A DNA stretch of 52,727 nt from an uncultured Halieaceae bacterium (GCA_913051825.1 CAJXCR010000005.1:1-52727), one strand, 5' to 3'. Shown: positions 33,641 to 43,775, counted from the stretch's first letter. Made by a program: numbers and translations. The notes: generated by a model from the letters alone, not told the origin.

Positions 33641-35650
33641 TTAATTTCTAACAACTTGATTAGTTTTTTTGAATGGAAAAGGAGGTTCTCCGTCAAAGGT
33701 TGGTTCTCTTAGCTCAGGATTTTCATTATTTTTCCAAAGTGGCACTGAAAAATGTGCTACATGTTTTTTGTCAGGTATTTGGTTAAAAGATGTGGATGGC
33801 GGTGGCATTGTTATAAATGCAATATCTATTTTCTGCGAGCTGAAGGTTGCCAATCCATAGCCATTAGAATCGCTATCGACGTATTTCAGTCCTTTATTAG
33901 CCTTATTCGGGCCAAGCCACCGAGACAGCATTTCTAATCCAGTTAAATCATAGAAAAAGGAAGCGAGTACCCCTTCGGTCATGGTCATATTCCATGTGAT
34001 CTGTTCACTTCCAGATTTTTCGCTAAAAACGAGTGGTTTGAATGTTGAATGTGAGTCGTTGACTCGACTAGCAAGTGTCTTGAATAGAGGAGTGGAGCTG
34101 ATGCCCGCGACGGAAAAATCAAGGCATACAGTTTTTGAGGGTTGATCTTTTTGGTTTATTGAGATTTTCCCTGCCCCATGCATATGATGATCTCCTGAGA
34201 GAGATACAATCCCGGTTGCTTTATTAGTATTAAATGCTGACGTTATTTGGTTTAGTTCATAAGGAAACCCTGACCATGGATCGATAGTAAAAAGACTATT
34301 TTCATAATCTGTCATGGGTAGATTGCCCATATCAATTTGCAGGGGAATAATTGGGATCGAATTGGCCCATATTTTCCAGGGAGCGTTGGAGGAAGAGACA
34401 CTTGATATAAGCCATTCCCGCTGAGCCTTTCCTAGACATGTGCGTGGTTCACGCTTTGCGAACGGATTTGGTGTTTCTTTGTTCCCGTAGGGTAGGTTGG
34501 TCGGAGGTTTGCCATTGTTGTACTCACGTCCATAGTCCGCTATTTCAACTAGATTCGCCGTATTTAACGGTAGATCTAGTTGCTCTGCGATATTTTTGGG
34601 CAAAGAAGGTGCGCTGCGGTAACTTCTATTGTCGGTGAGAAAGATTTCTACATTACCGCCCCACCTTAATTTTCTGTAAATACAAAGACTATCACTCGCG
34701 GTATGATTTTCTGCACCTAAGTTTTTGTTCTTTGGAAGATACTCGTGCGCCGGGCTCCCCAAGGATCCGTCAAGAAGCGCTGGAATAAATTCAAACCAGG
34801 CTTGATTTGCACATCTTTTCCTATCGGGTTCGAACTTGGGTTGGTTTCCATAGGTTGAAAAACCTTGAAAACAATCGTTGCTAAATTCGTGATCATCCCA
34901 GATACAGATGAAAGGCCATCTTGCTCGGGCAGTCTGAAGCCAAGGGTCGTTTAAATACGTTTTATATAGATGTCTGTAATCGGCTAGCGAGATAGCGTAA
35001 TCATACCTTGATTCGCTAATGCCCTCGGGAAATGCGGGTAATTTCCGTATCAGAGGTTCCCCTCCTTCTAACTCATGCCAAACTCTTTCGTAGATAAAGT
35101 CACCTAAATGCAGTATGAACTGTATCTGCTCGCGTTCTTCGTCATTTTTGTCGTCTTCTATCATCCTGGCCCAGGAAGAAAAAAATCCTTGCTGGTAATT
35201 TTGGCAACTGACAAAACCTAATTTCACAGATTTAAAGTCAGAGAGTGGAGGAGCAGTTCGGGTTCGACCTATTCGGGACATATTCCCGTAGAAGTCGATA
35301 AAACGATAGTAGTAAGTAGTATTGGTTTCTAGATCTCTTAGTATAGTTCTAACGGTGTAGTCTGAATCAGGGCCCGTATGAACGATTTTTCTCGCTATTA
35401 ATTTCAAAAAATTTTCATCACTGGAAACTTCAACGATCAGTGATATTTCTTCAAAATAGTTAATAGGCATTGCTCTTGTCCAAAGGACAATACTGTTTGT
35501 CGTAGGATCACCAGAAGCCACTCCCTGCGGGAAAGAAATTTTAGGTCCCGTGCCGATAGCTGCTTCTAAGGTTTGCAGATTTAATCCTGCCGTTATCGTG
35601 AACGTTGAGGCAGATAAGAGTTCTAAAAGTTCGCGTCGCTTGATGCCCAT
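33641..35650 (-). CDS. PhoD-like alkaline phosphatase/phosphodiesterase
   Basis: A 669-residue protein with a Tat-like signal (KRRELLELLSAS, residues 4-15), then the PhoD N-terminal domain (FPQGVASGDPTTNSIVLWTR) and the metallophosphatase core with FVSCQNYQQGFF, LHLGDFIYE, WDDHEFSNDC (metal ligands) and SGDHHMHG near residue 493. PhoD enzymes release phosphate from phosphodiesters, typically with Fe3+/Ca2+. The ATG at 35650 was chosen over an upstream TTG at 35662; no clear ribosome binding site is seen. It is divergent from msrA. No Pho box was identified. Confidence 0.92.
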   Translation of the reverse strand: MGIKRRELLELLSASTFTITAGLNLQTLEAAIGTGPKISFPQGVASGDPTTNSIVLWTRAMPINYFEEISLIVEVSSDENFLKLIARKIVHTGPDSDYTVRTILRDLETNTTYYYRFIDFYGNMSRIGRTRTAPPLSDFKSVKLGFVSCQNYQQGFFSSWARMIEDDKNDEEREQIQFILHLGDFIYERVWHELEGGEPLIRKLPAFPEGISESRYDYAISLADYRHLYKTYLNDPWLQTARARWPFICIWDDHEFSNDCFQGFSTYGNQPKFEPDRKRCANQAWFEFIPALLDGSLGSPAHEYLPKNKNLGAENHTASDSLCIYRKLRWGGNVEIFLTDNRSYRSAPSLPKNIAEQLDLPLNTANLVEIADYGREYNNGKPPTNLPYGNKETPNPFAKREPRTCLGKAQREWLISSVSSSNAPWKIWANSIPIIPLQIDMGNLPMTDYENSLFTIDPWSGFPYELNQITSAFNTNKATGIVSLSGDHHMHGAGKISINQKDQPSKTVCLDFSVAGISSTPLFKTLASRVNDSHSTFKPLVFSEKSGSEQITWNMTMTEGVLASFFYDLTGLEMLSRWLGPNKANKGLKYVDSDSNGYGLATFSSQKIDIAFITMPPPSTSFNQIPDKKHVAHFSVPLWKNNENPELREPTFDGEPPFPFKKTNQVVRN

Positions 35651-35689
35651 AAAAAAAACCAAAAAAAGATTTAATCATGTCGAGTGTAT

Positions 35690-35717
35690 TTGACATAGAT
35701 GATATGTTTTCTATAAA
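35690..35717 (+). promoter_or_regulatory. Sigma-70 promoter of msrA
   Basis: A perfect TTGACA (35690-35695) is followed 16 nt later by TATAAA (35712-35717). Transcription would start near 35724, about 109 nt before the msrA ATG, which rules out an upstream start at 35677. Confidence 0.7.
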
Positions 35718-35832
35718 CCCTATATCCAGTTTTTTTTTATCCAATTACAATACTAAGATGAATATTATTAAAATCCTTAGATCAGCTGTTAATCTAGATA
35801 TCAGAGAGTATTTTGGGAGCAGGAGGGAGAGA

Positions 35833-36411
35833 ATGTCTGTTAATGCGAGCCATTACGTCCTAGAAGCATCACTCAAAGAGCCCTTTCCAGAAGATTGTCA
35901 GAAGGCAATGTTTGGTATGGGATGCTTCTGGGGTGTAGAAAAAAAATTCTGGGATTTGTCAGGTATTTATACTACTGCGGTAGGTTATGCCGCTGGAACG
36001 ACTCTTAATCCTACCTACCCAGAAGTATGTACTGGAAGAACTGGTCACAATGAAGTGGTTTTAGTAGTTTATAGACCTAACTTGATTGAATACGAAGTCC
36101 TCCTTAAGGTTTTTTGGGAAAATCATGATCCCACTCAGGGTATGCGGCAGGGTAATGACATTGGTACTCAATATCGATCAGGTATTTATACTTTTGATGA
36201 AAAACAAAGCGCATTAGCATTTGCATCACGGCACCAGTATCAAGATGCACTTTCCAGTTCGGGTCATGGAGGGATAACGAGTGAAATTCTTCCAGCGCCG
36301 GAATTTTATTATGCGGAGGAATATCATCAGCAGTATCTTGCAAAAAATCCGTCGGGTTACTGTGGACTAGGTGGTACGGGAGTGGAATGTCCCCAGCCAG
36401 TTTTATCTTAA
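35833..36411 (+). CDS. msrA: Peptide methionine sulfoxide reductase A
   Basis: A 192-residue enzyme that reduces the S form of methionine sulfoxide in proteins and free Met. The catalytic motif is GMGCFWG (Cys31); later patterns are [49 protein letters not shown] and the C-terminal [22 protein letters not shown] directly before the ATG at 35833 makes the start clear; a 52-residue in-frame extension upstream overlaps the promoter and was dropped. The dinB start is 25 nt downstream. Confidence 0.97.
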   Translation: MSVNASHYVLEASLKEPFPEDCQKAMFGMGCFWGVEKKFWDLSGIYTTAVGYAAGTTLNPTYPEVCTGRTGHNEVVLVVYRPNLIEYEVLLKVFWENHDPTQGMRQGNDIGTQYRSGIYTFDEKQSALAFASRHQYQDALSSSGHGGITSEILPAPEFYYAEEYHQQYLAKNPSGYCGLGGTGVECPQPVLS

Positions 36412-36436
36412 CAATAAAATCCACGCGGACACGTTG

Positions 36437-37540
36437 ATGAGTTCTGCAATCGGTGACTTCAGTAGAAAAATTATCCATATTGATGCAGATGCTTTTTATG
36501 CATCTGTTGAGATTCGTGAAAACCCTAACTACATAGGCAAGCCAATTGCTGTTGGAGGATCTGTAAGTAAGAGAGGTGTGATAGCAGCTTCTAGCTATGA
36601 AGCTCGTGCTTACGGCGTTCGCTCAGCAATGTCTTCTTCCAAAGCTATGGCGTTGTGTCCAGAACTACTGATAGTTCCTCCGAGGTTTAATCTGTATCGA
36701 CGTGTTTCTAAAGAAATGCACGAGATTTTTCGAAACTATACGCAGTTAATAGAACCATTGTCTTTGGACGAAGCTTACCTCGATGTTTCAGAAGCGACGC
36801 ATTTTGATGGCAGCGCTACACGAATTGCTTTTGATATACGGAGTAAGGTGAGAGATTTGCTCAGGATTACAGTGTCAGCAGGAATTGCACCCAACAAATT
36901 TTTAGCCAAAGTCGCCAGTGATTGGAATAAGCCTGATGATCAATTCACGATAACTCCTGAAGAGGTTCCAAATTTTGTTTTGGATCTTCCCGTGAAAAAG
37001 ATCAATGGTGTTGGTCATGTAACTGCCAAAAAACTTGCCGAAATAGGTGTTCGAAAATGTGGAGATTTGCAAAAAATAGAGACAACGGATCTAGTAAAGC
37101 GGTTCGGCAAGTATGGGCATCGCCTAGCAAATCTCGCTATTGGTTTGGATAACAGGCCGGTTCAAGCCAGTCGACAGAGAAAATCAATAAGCGTAGAACG
37201 TACCTACCCAGAAGATTTATCTAATCATTCTGATATTGAACATGCAATGAACAAGATAGTAGAAGAATTAGATATGCGATTCAAAGTAGTAAAAGAAGAT
37301 TATTTTCCAAATAAGAGATTTATTAAAATTCGATTTTCTGATTTTTTTCAAACAACCCATGAGCAAGCAATTCCTTCAAGCAGAGAAAAATGGGTGGACT
37401 TGTCTATCTTTAGACAGTTGCTCCACCAAGGATTAAAGCGCAGAGACAGACCTGTTAGGTTGCTAGGAGCAGGTTTCGGTTTACTCCCGACTTTGGCATG
37501 TGAAGAAGATCAACTGACTTTATTTAGTCACCAGGAATGA
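36437..37540 (+). CDS. dinB: DNA polymerase IV (Y-family)
   Basis: A 367-residue translesion polymerase. It starts IIHIDADAFYASVE (metal-binding Asp), has SSYEARAYGVRSAMSS and the catalytic SLDEAYLDVS, then helix-hairpin-helix/little-finger regions (LPVKKINGVGHVTAKKLAEIG). It ends LTLFSHQE, close to the beta-clamp-binding type motif QL-x-LF. The ATG at 36437 was chosen over a longer frame inside msrA. No LexA box was identified before it; it may be transcribed from the msrA promoter. Confidence 0.96.
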   Translation: MSSAIGDFSRKIIHIDADAFYASVEIRENPNYIGKPIAVGGSVSKRGVIAASSYEARAYGVRSAMSSSKAMALCPELLIVPPRFNLYRRVSKEMHEIFRNYTQLIEPLSLDEAYLDVSEATHFDGSATRIAFDIRSKVRDLLRITVSAGIAPNKFLAKVASDWNKPDDQFTITPEEVPNFVLDLPVKKINGVGHVTAKKLAEIGVRKCGDLQKIETTDLVKRFGKYGHRLANLAIGLDNRPVQASRQRKSISVERTYPEDLSNHSDIEHAMNKIVEELDMRFKVVKEDYFPNKRFIKIRFSDFFQTTHEQAIPSSREKWVDLSIFRQLLHQGLKRRDRPVRLLGAGFGLLPTLACEEDQLTLFSHQE

Positions 37541-37555
37541 TCATCTACGTTGGTG

Positions 37556-38275
37556 CTAAAATTGTGGGATCAGCTGTCTTCCTATGACGGTATCAATTGC
37601 CGATTCCAGTCGCAAAACGCGTGTGCCAAGAGATACAGGGGTGCAGCCAGCGTCAATTAGTTTTTCGATCTCATAGGGGATGAATCCACCTTCTGGTCCT
37701 AGAGCTATAGTAGTAGCTATGTTTGAATCTGCCGGTAGTAGTGGGTAATTACCGGGATGTGCTATGAAGCTTCTTTGTCCTGACAGTAAGTTTGGCAAAA
37801 AATCTTCAACAAAGGGTTTGAACTGTTGCCACAGTTTTATATCTGGAAGAATAGTGTCGCTCGCTTGTTCCAGTCCAGTTTTAAATTGTTTGTGAATATT
37901 TTCAATCTGAAGAAGGGGACTTTGCCAGTAGCTCTTTTCAACTTTTCTGGAATTTATTAAATGCAAGCTTTTGACACCAGCTGCCGCAACATTCCTAAGA
38001 ATTCTTGAAAGCATTTTTGGCCGAGGCAGGCCTATTATCAAAGACAGGGGTAATTTTTCCGGTGGAGATATGTAAATGTTTAAATCGAGCTTCGCTTCGT
38101 CTTCATTGATGGAGATAATTCGGCCCTTTCCTAGTAACCCTCCTACTTTGCCTACATCTACTTGTTCATCTGTTTTTAACTTAAGTATGTTATTTAAGTG
38201 CTTTAACCTTCTTCCGGAGATTATTATTTCGTTCTCACCAGACATATCATTTGAATCAAAAAGAAGAAGGTTCAT
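37556..38275 (-). CDS. rsmE: 16S rRNA (uracil1498-N3)-methyltransferase
   Basis: A 239-residue SPOUT-fold methyltransferase that methylates U1498 of 16S rRNA. It has a PUA-like N-terminal region (GRRLKHLNNILKLK), GLPRPKMLSRILRNVAAAGV, and the SAM-knot pattern ALGPEGGFIPYEIEKL with SLGTRVLRLESAI near the end. It begins directly after rimO (abutting genes), so the two are co-transcribed. Confidence 0.95.
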   Translation of the reverse strand: MNLLLFDSNDMSGENEIIISGRRLKHLNNILKLKTDEQVDVGKVGGLLGKGRIISINEDEAKLDLNIYISPPEKLPLSLIIGLPRPKMLSRILRNVAAAGVKSLHLINSRKVEKSYWQSPLLQIENIHKQFKTGLEQASDTILPDIKLWQQFKPFVEDFLPNLLSGQRSFIAHPGNYPLLPADSNIATTIALGPEGGFIPYEIEKLIDAGCTPVSLGTRVLRLESAIDTVIGRQLIPQF

Positions 38276-39598
38276 CTATAATCTCTCAGCCCAAAGATCA
38301 TGTTCACCAGAGTCAATAATTCTTACCTCAGCAAAATCACCAGGTGATAATCCCTTAGAATCTCTCAAGAATACTAGTCCATCTATATTAGGAGAATCTC
38401 CTTTGGTTCTACCTGTTGCAGTTTGAGAATCAATTTCATCAATCAGGATCTTTTCCGTCACTCCAATTTTCCCCTCAAGCTTTTCTAAACTAATATCTTT
38501 TTGAAGATTCATTACGCGCTCTAGACGCTCTTCTTTAATTTCATCTGGAATATGGTCTGGAAGTTTATTTGCCGCTGCACCGGAGACAGGAGAGTATTTA
38601 AAGCAGCCAACTCTATCCAGTTGAGCTTCTTCAAGGAACACAAGTAATTCCTCAAATTCGCTCTCGGTTTCTCCTGGGTAACCGACGATAAATGTGCTTC
38701 TGATGCTCAAATCTGGACAAATTTCGCGCCATGAATTGATACGACTAAGCGTTTTTTCGGTGGCAGCCGGTCTAGCCATTCGTTTTAATACCGCAGAGCT
38801 TCCATGTTGCAGCGGAATGTCAAGATAAGGCAGGATTTTCTCCTCAGCCATCAAAGGAATTATCTTATCCACATGCGGATACGGGTACACATAGTGCAGC
38901 CTAATCCAAATCCCTAGCTGTCCAAGAGATTCACACAGTGTGTATAAATCAGATTTTAGCGGTGTTCCTTTCCAGAAGTCTGTTTTGTAACTTAAATCCA
39001 CTCCATAGGCACTAGTGTCTTGGGCGATGACCAACAGTTCGCGCACACCAGAATTTACCAACCCATCCGCCTCTTTCATAACGTCGCCAATGGGGCGGCT
39101 TACTAGATCACCTCTGAGGGAAGGGATAATGCAAAATTTACAGTGATGATTGCAGCCTTCAGATATTTTTAAGTAAGCGTAGTGTCTAGGAGTTAATTTA
39201 ATACCCTGCTTGGGTACCAAGCTGGTTAGTGGATCATGCTCTTTGTCAGGTGGAAGTGTTTTGTGAACAGCGGTCATTACTTCTTCATAGGCGGCTGGTC
39301 CCGTAATAGCGATCAGGTCAGGAAAATTATCCATAAGTATGTTGGCATCAGATCCCGTTCCCATACAACCTGTAACGATTACTTTTCCATTGTTATCCAT
39401 AGCTTCATGAATGACGTCTATCGATTCTTTTTTCGCGTCATCAATAAAGCCGCACGTATTAACAATCACGACATTGGCCTCTGAGTACTGAGAGACTAAA
39501 TCGTAGCCGTCAAATCGAAGTTGCGTCAGTATCCTCTCGGAATCAACTAGTGCTTTTGGGCATCCCAGACTTACAAATCCAACTTTATTATTATACAA
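38276..39598 (-). CDS. rimO: Ribosomal protein S12 methylthiotransferase
   Basis: A 440-residue radical-SAM enzyme that adds a methylthio group to Asp89 of ribosomal protein S12 (E. coli numbering). The N-terminal domain reads [18 protein letters not shown], the radical-SAM Cys motif is [19 protein letters not shown], and a TRAM domain is C-terminal. All six cluster Cys are visible (3 in the N-terminal domain, 3 in CxxxCxxC). The start is TTG at 39598 with AGGATGA just upstream; no ATG is available near it. Confidence 0.95.
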   Translation of the reverse strand: MYNNKVGFVSLGCPKALVDSERILTQLRFDGYDLVSQYSEANVVIVNTCGFIDDAKKESIDVIHEAMDNNGKVIVTGCMGTGSDANILMDNFPDLIAITGPAAYEEVMTAVHKTLPPDKEHDPLTSLVPKQGIKLTPRHYAYLKISEGCNHHCKFCIIPSLRGDLVSRPIGDVMKEADGLVNSGVRELLVIAQDTSAYGVDLSYKTDFWKGTPLKSDLYTLCESLGQLGIWIRLHYVYPYPHVDKIIPLMAEEKILPYLDIPLQHGSSAVLKRMARPAATEKTLSRINSWREICPDLSIRSTFIVGYPGETESEFEELLVFLEEAQLDRVGCFKYSPVSGAAANKLPDHIPDEIKEERLERVMNLQKDISLEKLEGKIGVTEKILIDEIDSQTATGRTKGDSPNIDGLVFLRDSKGLSPGDFAEVRIIDSGEHDLWAERL

Positions 39599-39755
39599 AA
39601 GATCATCCTAATCGAGAGTAGTGGTCGCGAGTATATCTCTTGATTTGGATTCATCAAAACTAGGAAATTTAGATTAGAATACGACATTCTTGCGCGTTAA
39701 TATTTCAATATGAATTTCAAAATAACATTTTCTCTAGCGAGAAGAGGATGATTGA

Positions 39756-40577
39756 ATGCTAAAAACTCCATACTTAGAGTCGAATTTCTTAATTGAAGCT
39801 GAGGATGTTAACTGTGCTAAATCTATATTAATAGATGCTCGATTTTCATTATCTGATCCTGATCTAGGGAGACAACGTTATGAAGCAGGGCATATCCCTG
39901 GTGCATTTTATTTACATTTGGAGAAGGATCTTTCTGGATTTAAAGCTCAGCATGGAGGCAGGCATCCTTTACCTGACCCAAAAACGTTTGCGACTTGTTT
40001 AGCTAGATGCGGGATTTCGAAAAATTCTCAGGTTATAATCTATGATGATTTTCGAATGGCATTTGCTAGTCGATTATGGTGGATGATGAAGAGTCTGGAT
40101 TATCTTCCACCCAAGATAATAAATGGTGGTTACAAAGCCTGGCTGGCTCTTGGAAATACACCTGAAAATACATTCACTCCTAGTCTTTCGTGCGAGATTC
40201 CTCAAGTTCCTAAGGAATTTCGAAATACTTGTGATATTGATATGTTGCGAGATTTGCAGTCAAAAAACCTAACCTTAGTTGATTCCAGAGAGCATAATCG
40301 ATACCTTGGTCTAGAAGAACCAATTGACCCTGTAGCTGGTCACATCCCCGGCGCACTCAATCGACCCTGGGTATCCGCCACAGATGATTCTGAAAAGCTA
40401 TTGTCCAACGATATGCAGAGCCAGCGCTGGGGGGATATTCTGGAATCTGAGAAAATAGTGGTCTACTGTGGATCCGGTGTGACTGCTTGCGTGAATCTCT
40501 TTTCATTACATGCTTGCGGTAGAGATGATGCTATTTTATATCCGGGGAGTTGGAGTGACTGGTGTTCCTATCTCTAG
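39756..40577 (+). CDS. sseA: 3-mercaptopyruvate sulfurtransferase (SseA-type)
   Basis: A 273-residue two-rhodanese protein. The first domain (about residues 22-130) has DARFSLSDPDLGRQRYEAGHIPGA; the second has the active-site loop VVYCGSGVTACV (about 240-251), where CGSGVTA is the mercaptopyruvate sulfurtransferase type rather than the thiosulfate type. GAGGA precedes the ATG. It converges with the DUF3604 gene and overlaps its end by 4 bp. Confidence 0.93.
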   Translation: MLKTPYLESNFLIEAEDVNCAKSILIDARFSLSDPDLGRQRYEAGHIPGAFYLHLEKDLSGFKAQHGGRHPLPDPKTFATCLARCGISKNSQVIIYDDFRMAFASRLWWMMKSLDYLPPKIINGGYKAWLALGNTPENTFTPSLSCEIPQVPKEFRNTCDIDMLRDLQSKNLTLVDSREHNRYLGLEEPIDPVAGHIPGALNRPWVSATDDSEKLLSNDMQSQRWGDILESEKIVVYCGSGVTACVNLFSLHACGRDDAILYPGSWSDWCSYL

Positions 40578-42598
40578 AGTTTTTTTGTTCTTAGCCATAT
40601 CGGTGAACTCCAGGCGCGTTCTTGAATAGTCTTAGGAAGATCTGATCTTGGCTCCCTTCCATTTTTTATAGCGTCCCATGTTGACCATCTGCAAGAAGGA
40701 TTCTCGAGAACCCGAACATAGTAAAATGCGTCGGAATTTTTTTCGAATTCAGGGTCCTTCCATAGAACCGAAAATGCTGTCGCACTAGTCCCCTGATAAG
40801 TAGAGCAGTCAGAAATATTAACTTTTGCACCGTTGTCAGGACATCTATATGTTTTTAAATCAGGTTGATTATTACCGGGACATGCGATGTCATAAATCTT
40901 CTCTGTCGGCACCCCGTTCTTTAGGTATCCCTTGATAACTTGAAGCCTCTGCAATGGTTGCGATAATGGGTCCGCGCTTGCCATGGCTAGAAAATATGGA
41001 CTGATGTTCTTTGCTTTGATTTCACCACCCATTGGCTTTCCGCTGGAGTAAGCCTTGTTAATAACTTCAGTATTTTCTTCATCTCCTGGAGAGAAATTAT
41101 AGCCAGCGAATAGCCTAACTTGAATTCGCGGTCCTGAAGTGGCAAATGTCTCTTTGCGTTTTAAGGCTGCATAAATCGATTCTCTAGTATTTTCCTCTGC
41201 CCAGACTCCGGCAAGTCCTGAAGCTGACCAAAATTCAAATGATGAGCCTGCCATATAGTCTTTACCGTCAACGGTTTTTATAAGGCCTGGATCGAGATAT
41301 TTGATAATGCTTCCATAAGTAAATGATACAGGTATAGATCCACGTAATTCAGGAGTTCCATCCATTAGACCGGCTTTCGAGAAAAAGTTTTTCTCATCAA
41401 GTGATATCGCGCCGGTATGGGTGTCGCTAGATCCTATTAGTCCAAACCTATAAGGATCAATTCCATCACGAGCAGTAGTGGAGAGACCTCTAAGATATGC
41501 CTGCCTTACAAAACTCCCGTTGGGTTTGCTCGGTAGTTTTGTACCGACTCTAAAAGGCGCTATTTCGAAATTCGACCATTCATCATTAGGGGATAACAGT
41601 GGATGAGTATCTGAAGTTCCCTTTACTTGTGTTATTTCCACTATGGGTTCGTTTCTCAATCTTTGAACACTGTAATTTGCATTCAATGGTTTTTCTGACC
41701 AGTCCACGCGTTTAAACATTTCGCCATTTGATCCGTTCGAATTATGAGGAATGGCAAGACTCTCTATTCCCGCTTCTCGTAATTTGTCCATCCAATCCCA
41801 GAGACCTTCGGGGTTTTGAGAATTCAATCTTGAAAATGGAACGGCTGGAAGTCGATCAGTATTTTTAAAGATCACATTACGGTGTAAGTTCCCGCGATCA
41901 CTAGTCGAGCTAGTGTATTCATAGCCGGCAAATGTGGTGAATTCGCCTGGTGAGTAAGCGTCATTTGCTGCACGGATAGCGCCTGCCCAAGCCTCTCTAG
42001 TTATACGTTCAACTAGTGTTCTATCAATCCTGTCCTCTAAAATCCCATTCAGCACACTCGGAATAAAGCTGGAGAATACTTCTCCTCGCTTAATCAGGCT
42101 CAATATACTCATATTTTCGGGGGAGTTTAGGTTGTGTACGAGTTCTGCTTCTGGATATTCTGACATTAAAGTAGAGCGATTGGCGGCTTCTTTAACGACC
42201 CCCATAAACATAGCGTGATCCGTGACGGCGTAGAAATCGAGTGAATTTTGCAGTTGCATTTGATATCCGGAAGGGTGTTGCAAGCTTTCCCCTCGTGCGT
42301 ATCTGTATGCATCTTCTGGAGTAGCTATGGTTCCAAACGCGTAGGCATCGAAAGAATTACTTGTATGGACATGTAAATCACCAAAATAAGCTTGCTTCAT
42401 TGGATTGGGGGTTTTTCTAAAAGTGACAATTTCATCCACAGGTGGTAGCAGAGTATTCTTGCTGACGAATCCAGCTAAACCGCGTGTTTCGTTGCGCTGC
42501 ATTGCATCTAGATTGCTGACATTCCCGTCGTCATTACAAGCGCTTAAGCATAGGACAAGGCTAAAGTGACATAGACATCTACTGCATAGTTTTGACAT
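40574..42598 (-). CDS. DUF3604 lipoprotein (PHP-like metal-dependent)
   Basis: A 674-residue protein with a lipobox (LCLSAC, Cys20) on a short signal. After a linker the sequence FGDLHVHTSNSFDAYAFG begins the DUF3604 domain, whose HVH and later Asp/His (AVTDHAMF, IPHNSNGSNG, LIGSSDTHTG) match the metal-site layout of PHP-type phosphoesterases. The DUF3604 substrate is unknown. The ATG at 42598 has AAGG 8 nt upstream; an upstream start at 42688 overlaps rluA and was rejected. Signs of an outer-membrane lipoprotein are the signal and size only. Confidence 0.85.
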   Translation of the reverse strand: MSKLCSRCLCHFSLVLCLSACNDDGNVSNLDAMQRNETRGLAGFVSKNTLLPPVDEIVTFRKTPNPMKQAYFGDLHVHTSNSFDAYAFGTIATPEDAYRYARGESLQHPSGYQMQLQNSLDFYAVTDHAMFMGVVKEAANRSTLMSEYPEAELVHNLNSPENMSILSLIKRGEVFSSFIPSVLNGILEDRIDRTLVERITREAWAGAIRAANDAYSPGEFTTFAGYEYTSSTSDRGNLHRNVIFKNTDRLPAVPFSRLNSQNPEGLWDWMDKLREAGIESLAIPHNSNGSNGEMFKRVDWSEKPLNANYSVQRLRNEPIVEITQVKGTSDTHPLLSPNDEWSNFEIAPFRVGTKLPSKPNGSFVRQAYLRGLSTTARDGIDPYRFGLIGSSDTHTGAISLDEKNFFSKAGLMDGTPELRGSIPVSFTYGSIIKYLDPGLIKTVDGKDYMAGSSFEFWSASGLAGVWAEENTRESIYAALKRKETFATSGPRIQVRLFAGYNFSPGDEENTEVINKAYSSGKPMGGEIKAKNISPYFLAMASADPLSQPLQRLQVIKGYLKNGVPTEKIYDIACPGNNQPDLKTYRCPDNGAKVNISDCSTYQGTSATAFSVLWKDPEFEKNSDAFYYVRVLENPSCRWSTWDAIKNGREPRSDLPKTIQERAWSSPIWLRTKKL

Positions 42599-42659
42599 AT
42601 TAGGAACCTTAAGGATCTGCATGAGTAAGACTATAAGTGAGGGCCATAATTTCGTAAAG

Positions 42660-43319
42660 CTAGAAGTCTGGAGGGCAGTATCCTTCAAGTGGTTTCTGGG
42701 TAGATGGGTGCGTCAGATGAATCCGAGTAGCATGTAACATAAGTCGTTTTGACATTTGAAAGGCTTTTTCGTGTGCATACAGATCACATCCGATAATGGG
42801 GTGCCCTATTGCTTGCAAATGCAGACGAAGTTGGTGTGATCTTCCCGAGATTGGGTAAAGCAATAAGCGAGTTTTTCTTGGCAAACGCTGAATTGTTTTG
42901 AATTTGGTAGCAGCACTTTTTCCTCTTTGATGATCGATCACTTGTATAGGACGATTTGCCCAGTCTGGAGCTATTGGTAGAGCTATTTCACCAGTTTTTG
43001 TGTTCATTCTGCCGTAGACTTCAGCTACATACTCTTTAAAAACTTTTCTTTCCTGAAATTGTCTGCTTATGCTTGAGTGCGTTGATCTATTTAGAGGTAT
43101 GATCATAATGCCTGACGTATCAAGGTCTAGTCGATGGACTATAGTTGCGGTAGGGAAGTCAGCTTGTATCCGAGTAATTAGACAGTCTTTATTTAAAGGA
43201 TGTCGACCTGGAACAGAAAGCAATAGGTCTGGTTTTCTCACTAAAATTAGATCTTCATCTTGATACAATATCTTGAAAGGTTCTTGAGTATGAGGGACCA
43301 AATATGGTTTTTTATTCAT
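42660..43319 (-). CDS. rluA: RluA-family pseudouridine synthase
   Basis: A 219-residue enzyme, the same length as E. coli RluA, which makes pseudouridine in 23S rRNA (746) and tRNA (32). The catalytic motif is HRLDLDTSG (Asp near residue 66), and RSHQLRLHLQAIGHPIIGCDLYA lies near the C-terminus. No S4 domain, as expected for RluA. It is the first gene of a minus-strand pair with the DUF3604 gene. Confidence 0.9.
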   Translation of the reverse strand: MNKKPYLVPHTQEPFKILYQDEDLILVRKPDLLLSVPGRHPLNKDCLITRIQADFPTATIVHRLDLDTSGIMIIPLNRSTHSSISRQFQERKVFKEYVAEVYGRMNTKTGEIALPIAPDWANRPIQVIDHQRGKSAATKFKTIQRLPRKTRLLLYPISGRSHQLRLHLQAIGHPIIGCDLYAHEKAFQMSKRLMLHATRIHLTHPSTQKPLEGYCPPDF

Positions 43320-43775
43320 CCAATTATCGTCCCATCAATGTTCTAATTAGGCAAATCTGCTTTGGGTAACCCTCATTTCTGTTTCTACTCTTAGCAATTA
43401 TTAGATCTATAATTTAAAATGCTCAGATTTTGCGTAAACGCAAATGCAAACTTATGATAAATTAAACGATATCTTTGCTAATCGTATGATAATTAATGGC
43501 TATTTATAGTATTTTAGACCTATCTCGCGAATTTAATATTACTACTCGATCTAGCCGTTACTAGGAAGATATAGGGGTGTTGTTTTCTCCTCGCCAGGCA
43601 TGGTTATATGATCTGTATGATGACCGGACTCTATTGAAGTTGAGTTTTGCTATAAATAATTGGAAGAAAAACCTTAATCAGAAGCTTTGATGATATTACC
43701 AATCTAATGCCTGACCTCAGGTAAGCGAAGGTTAATTATTAGGAGAAGCTTAAAATTTGTGGATCAGATTAAATT
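43320..43775. other. 456-bp intergenic region between rluA and ivd
   Basis: No convincing gene longer than 40 codons was seen. It holds the perfect inverted repeat TTTGCGT-AA-ACGCAAA (43429-43444), a smaller repeat CCTGA-CC-TCAGG (43710-43721), a TATAAAT element near 43651, and an AGGAG (43741-43745) about 30 nt before the ivd ATG. The region divides rluA (minus) from ivd (plus) and therefore probably holds both promoters. Confidence 0.5.
43429..43444. promoter_or_regulatory. Inverted-repeat operator candidate
   Basis: TTTGCGT-AA-ACGCAAA is a perfect 7-2-7 inverted repeat, about 330 bp before ivd. Size and symmetry fit a dimeric regulator such as a MerR- or TetR-type. Leucine-catabolism genes in related bacteria are often controlled by a MerR-type regulator (LiuR); a match to that motif is not claimed. 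Confidence 0.4.

Noticed and set aside
35677-35832. An N-terminal extension of msrA
   Set aside because: It overlaps the msrA promoter and lacks a ribosome binding site, while the ATG at 35833 has a near-perfect one.
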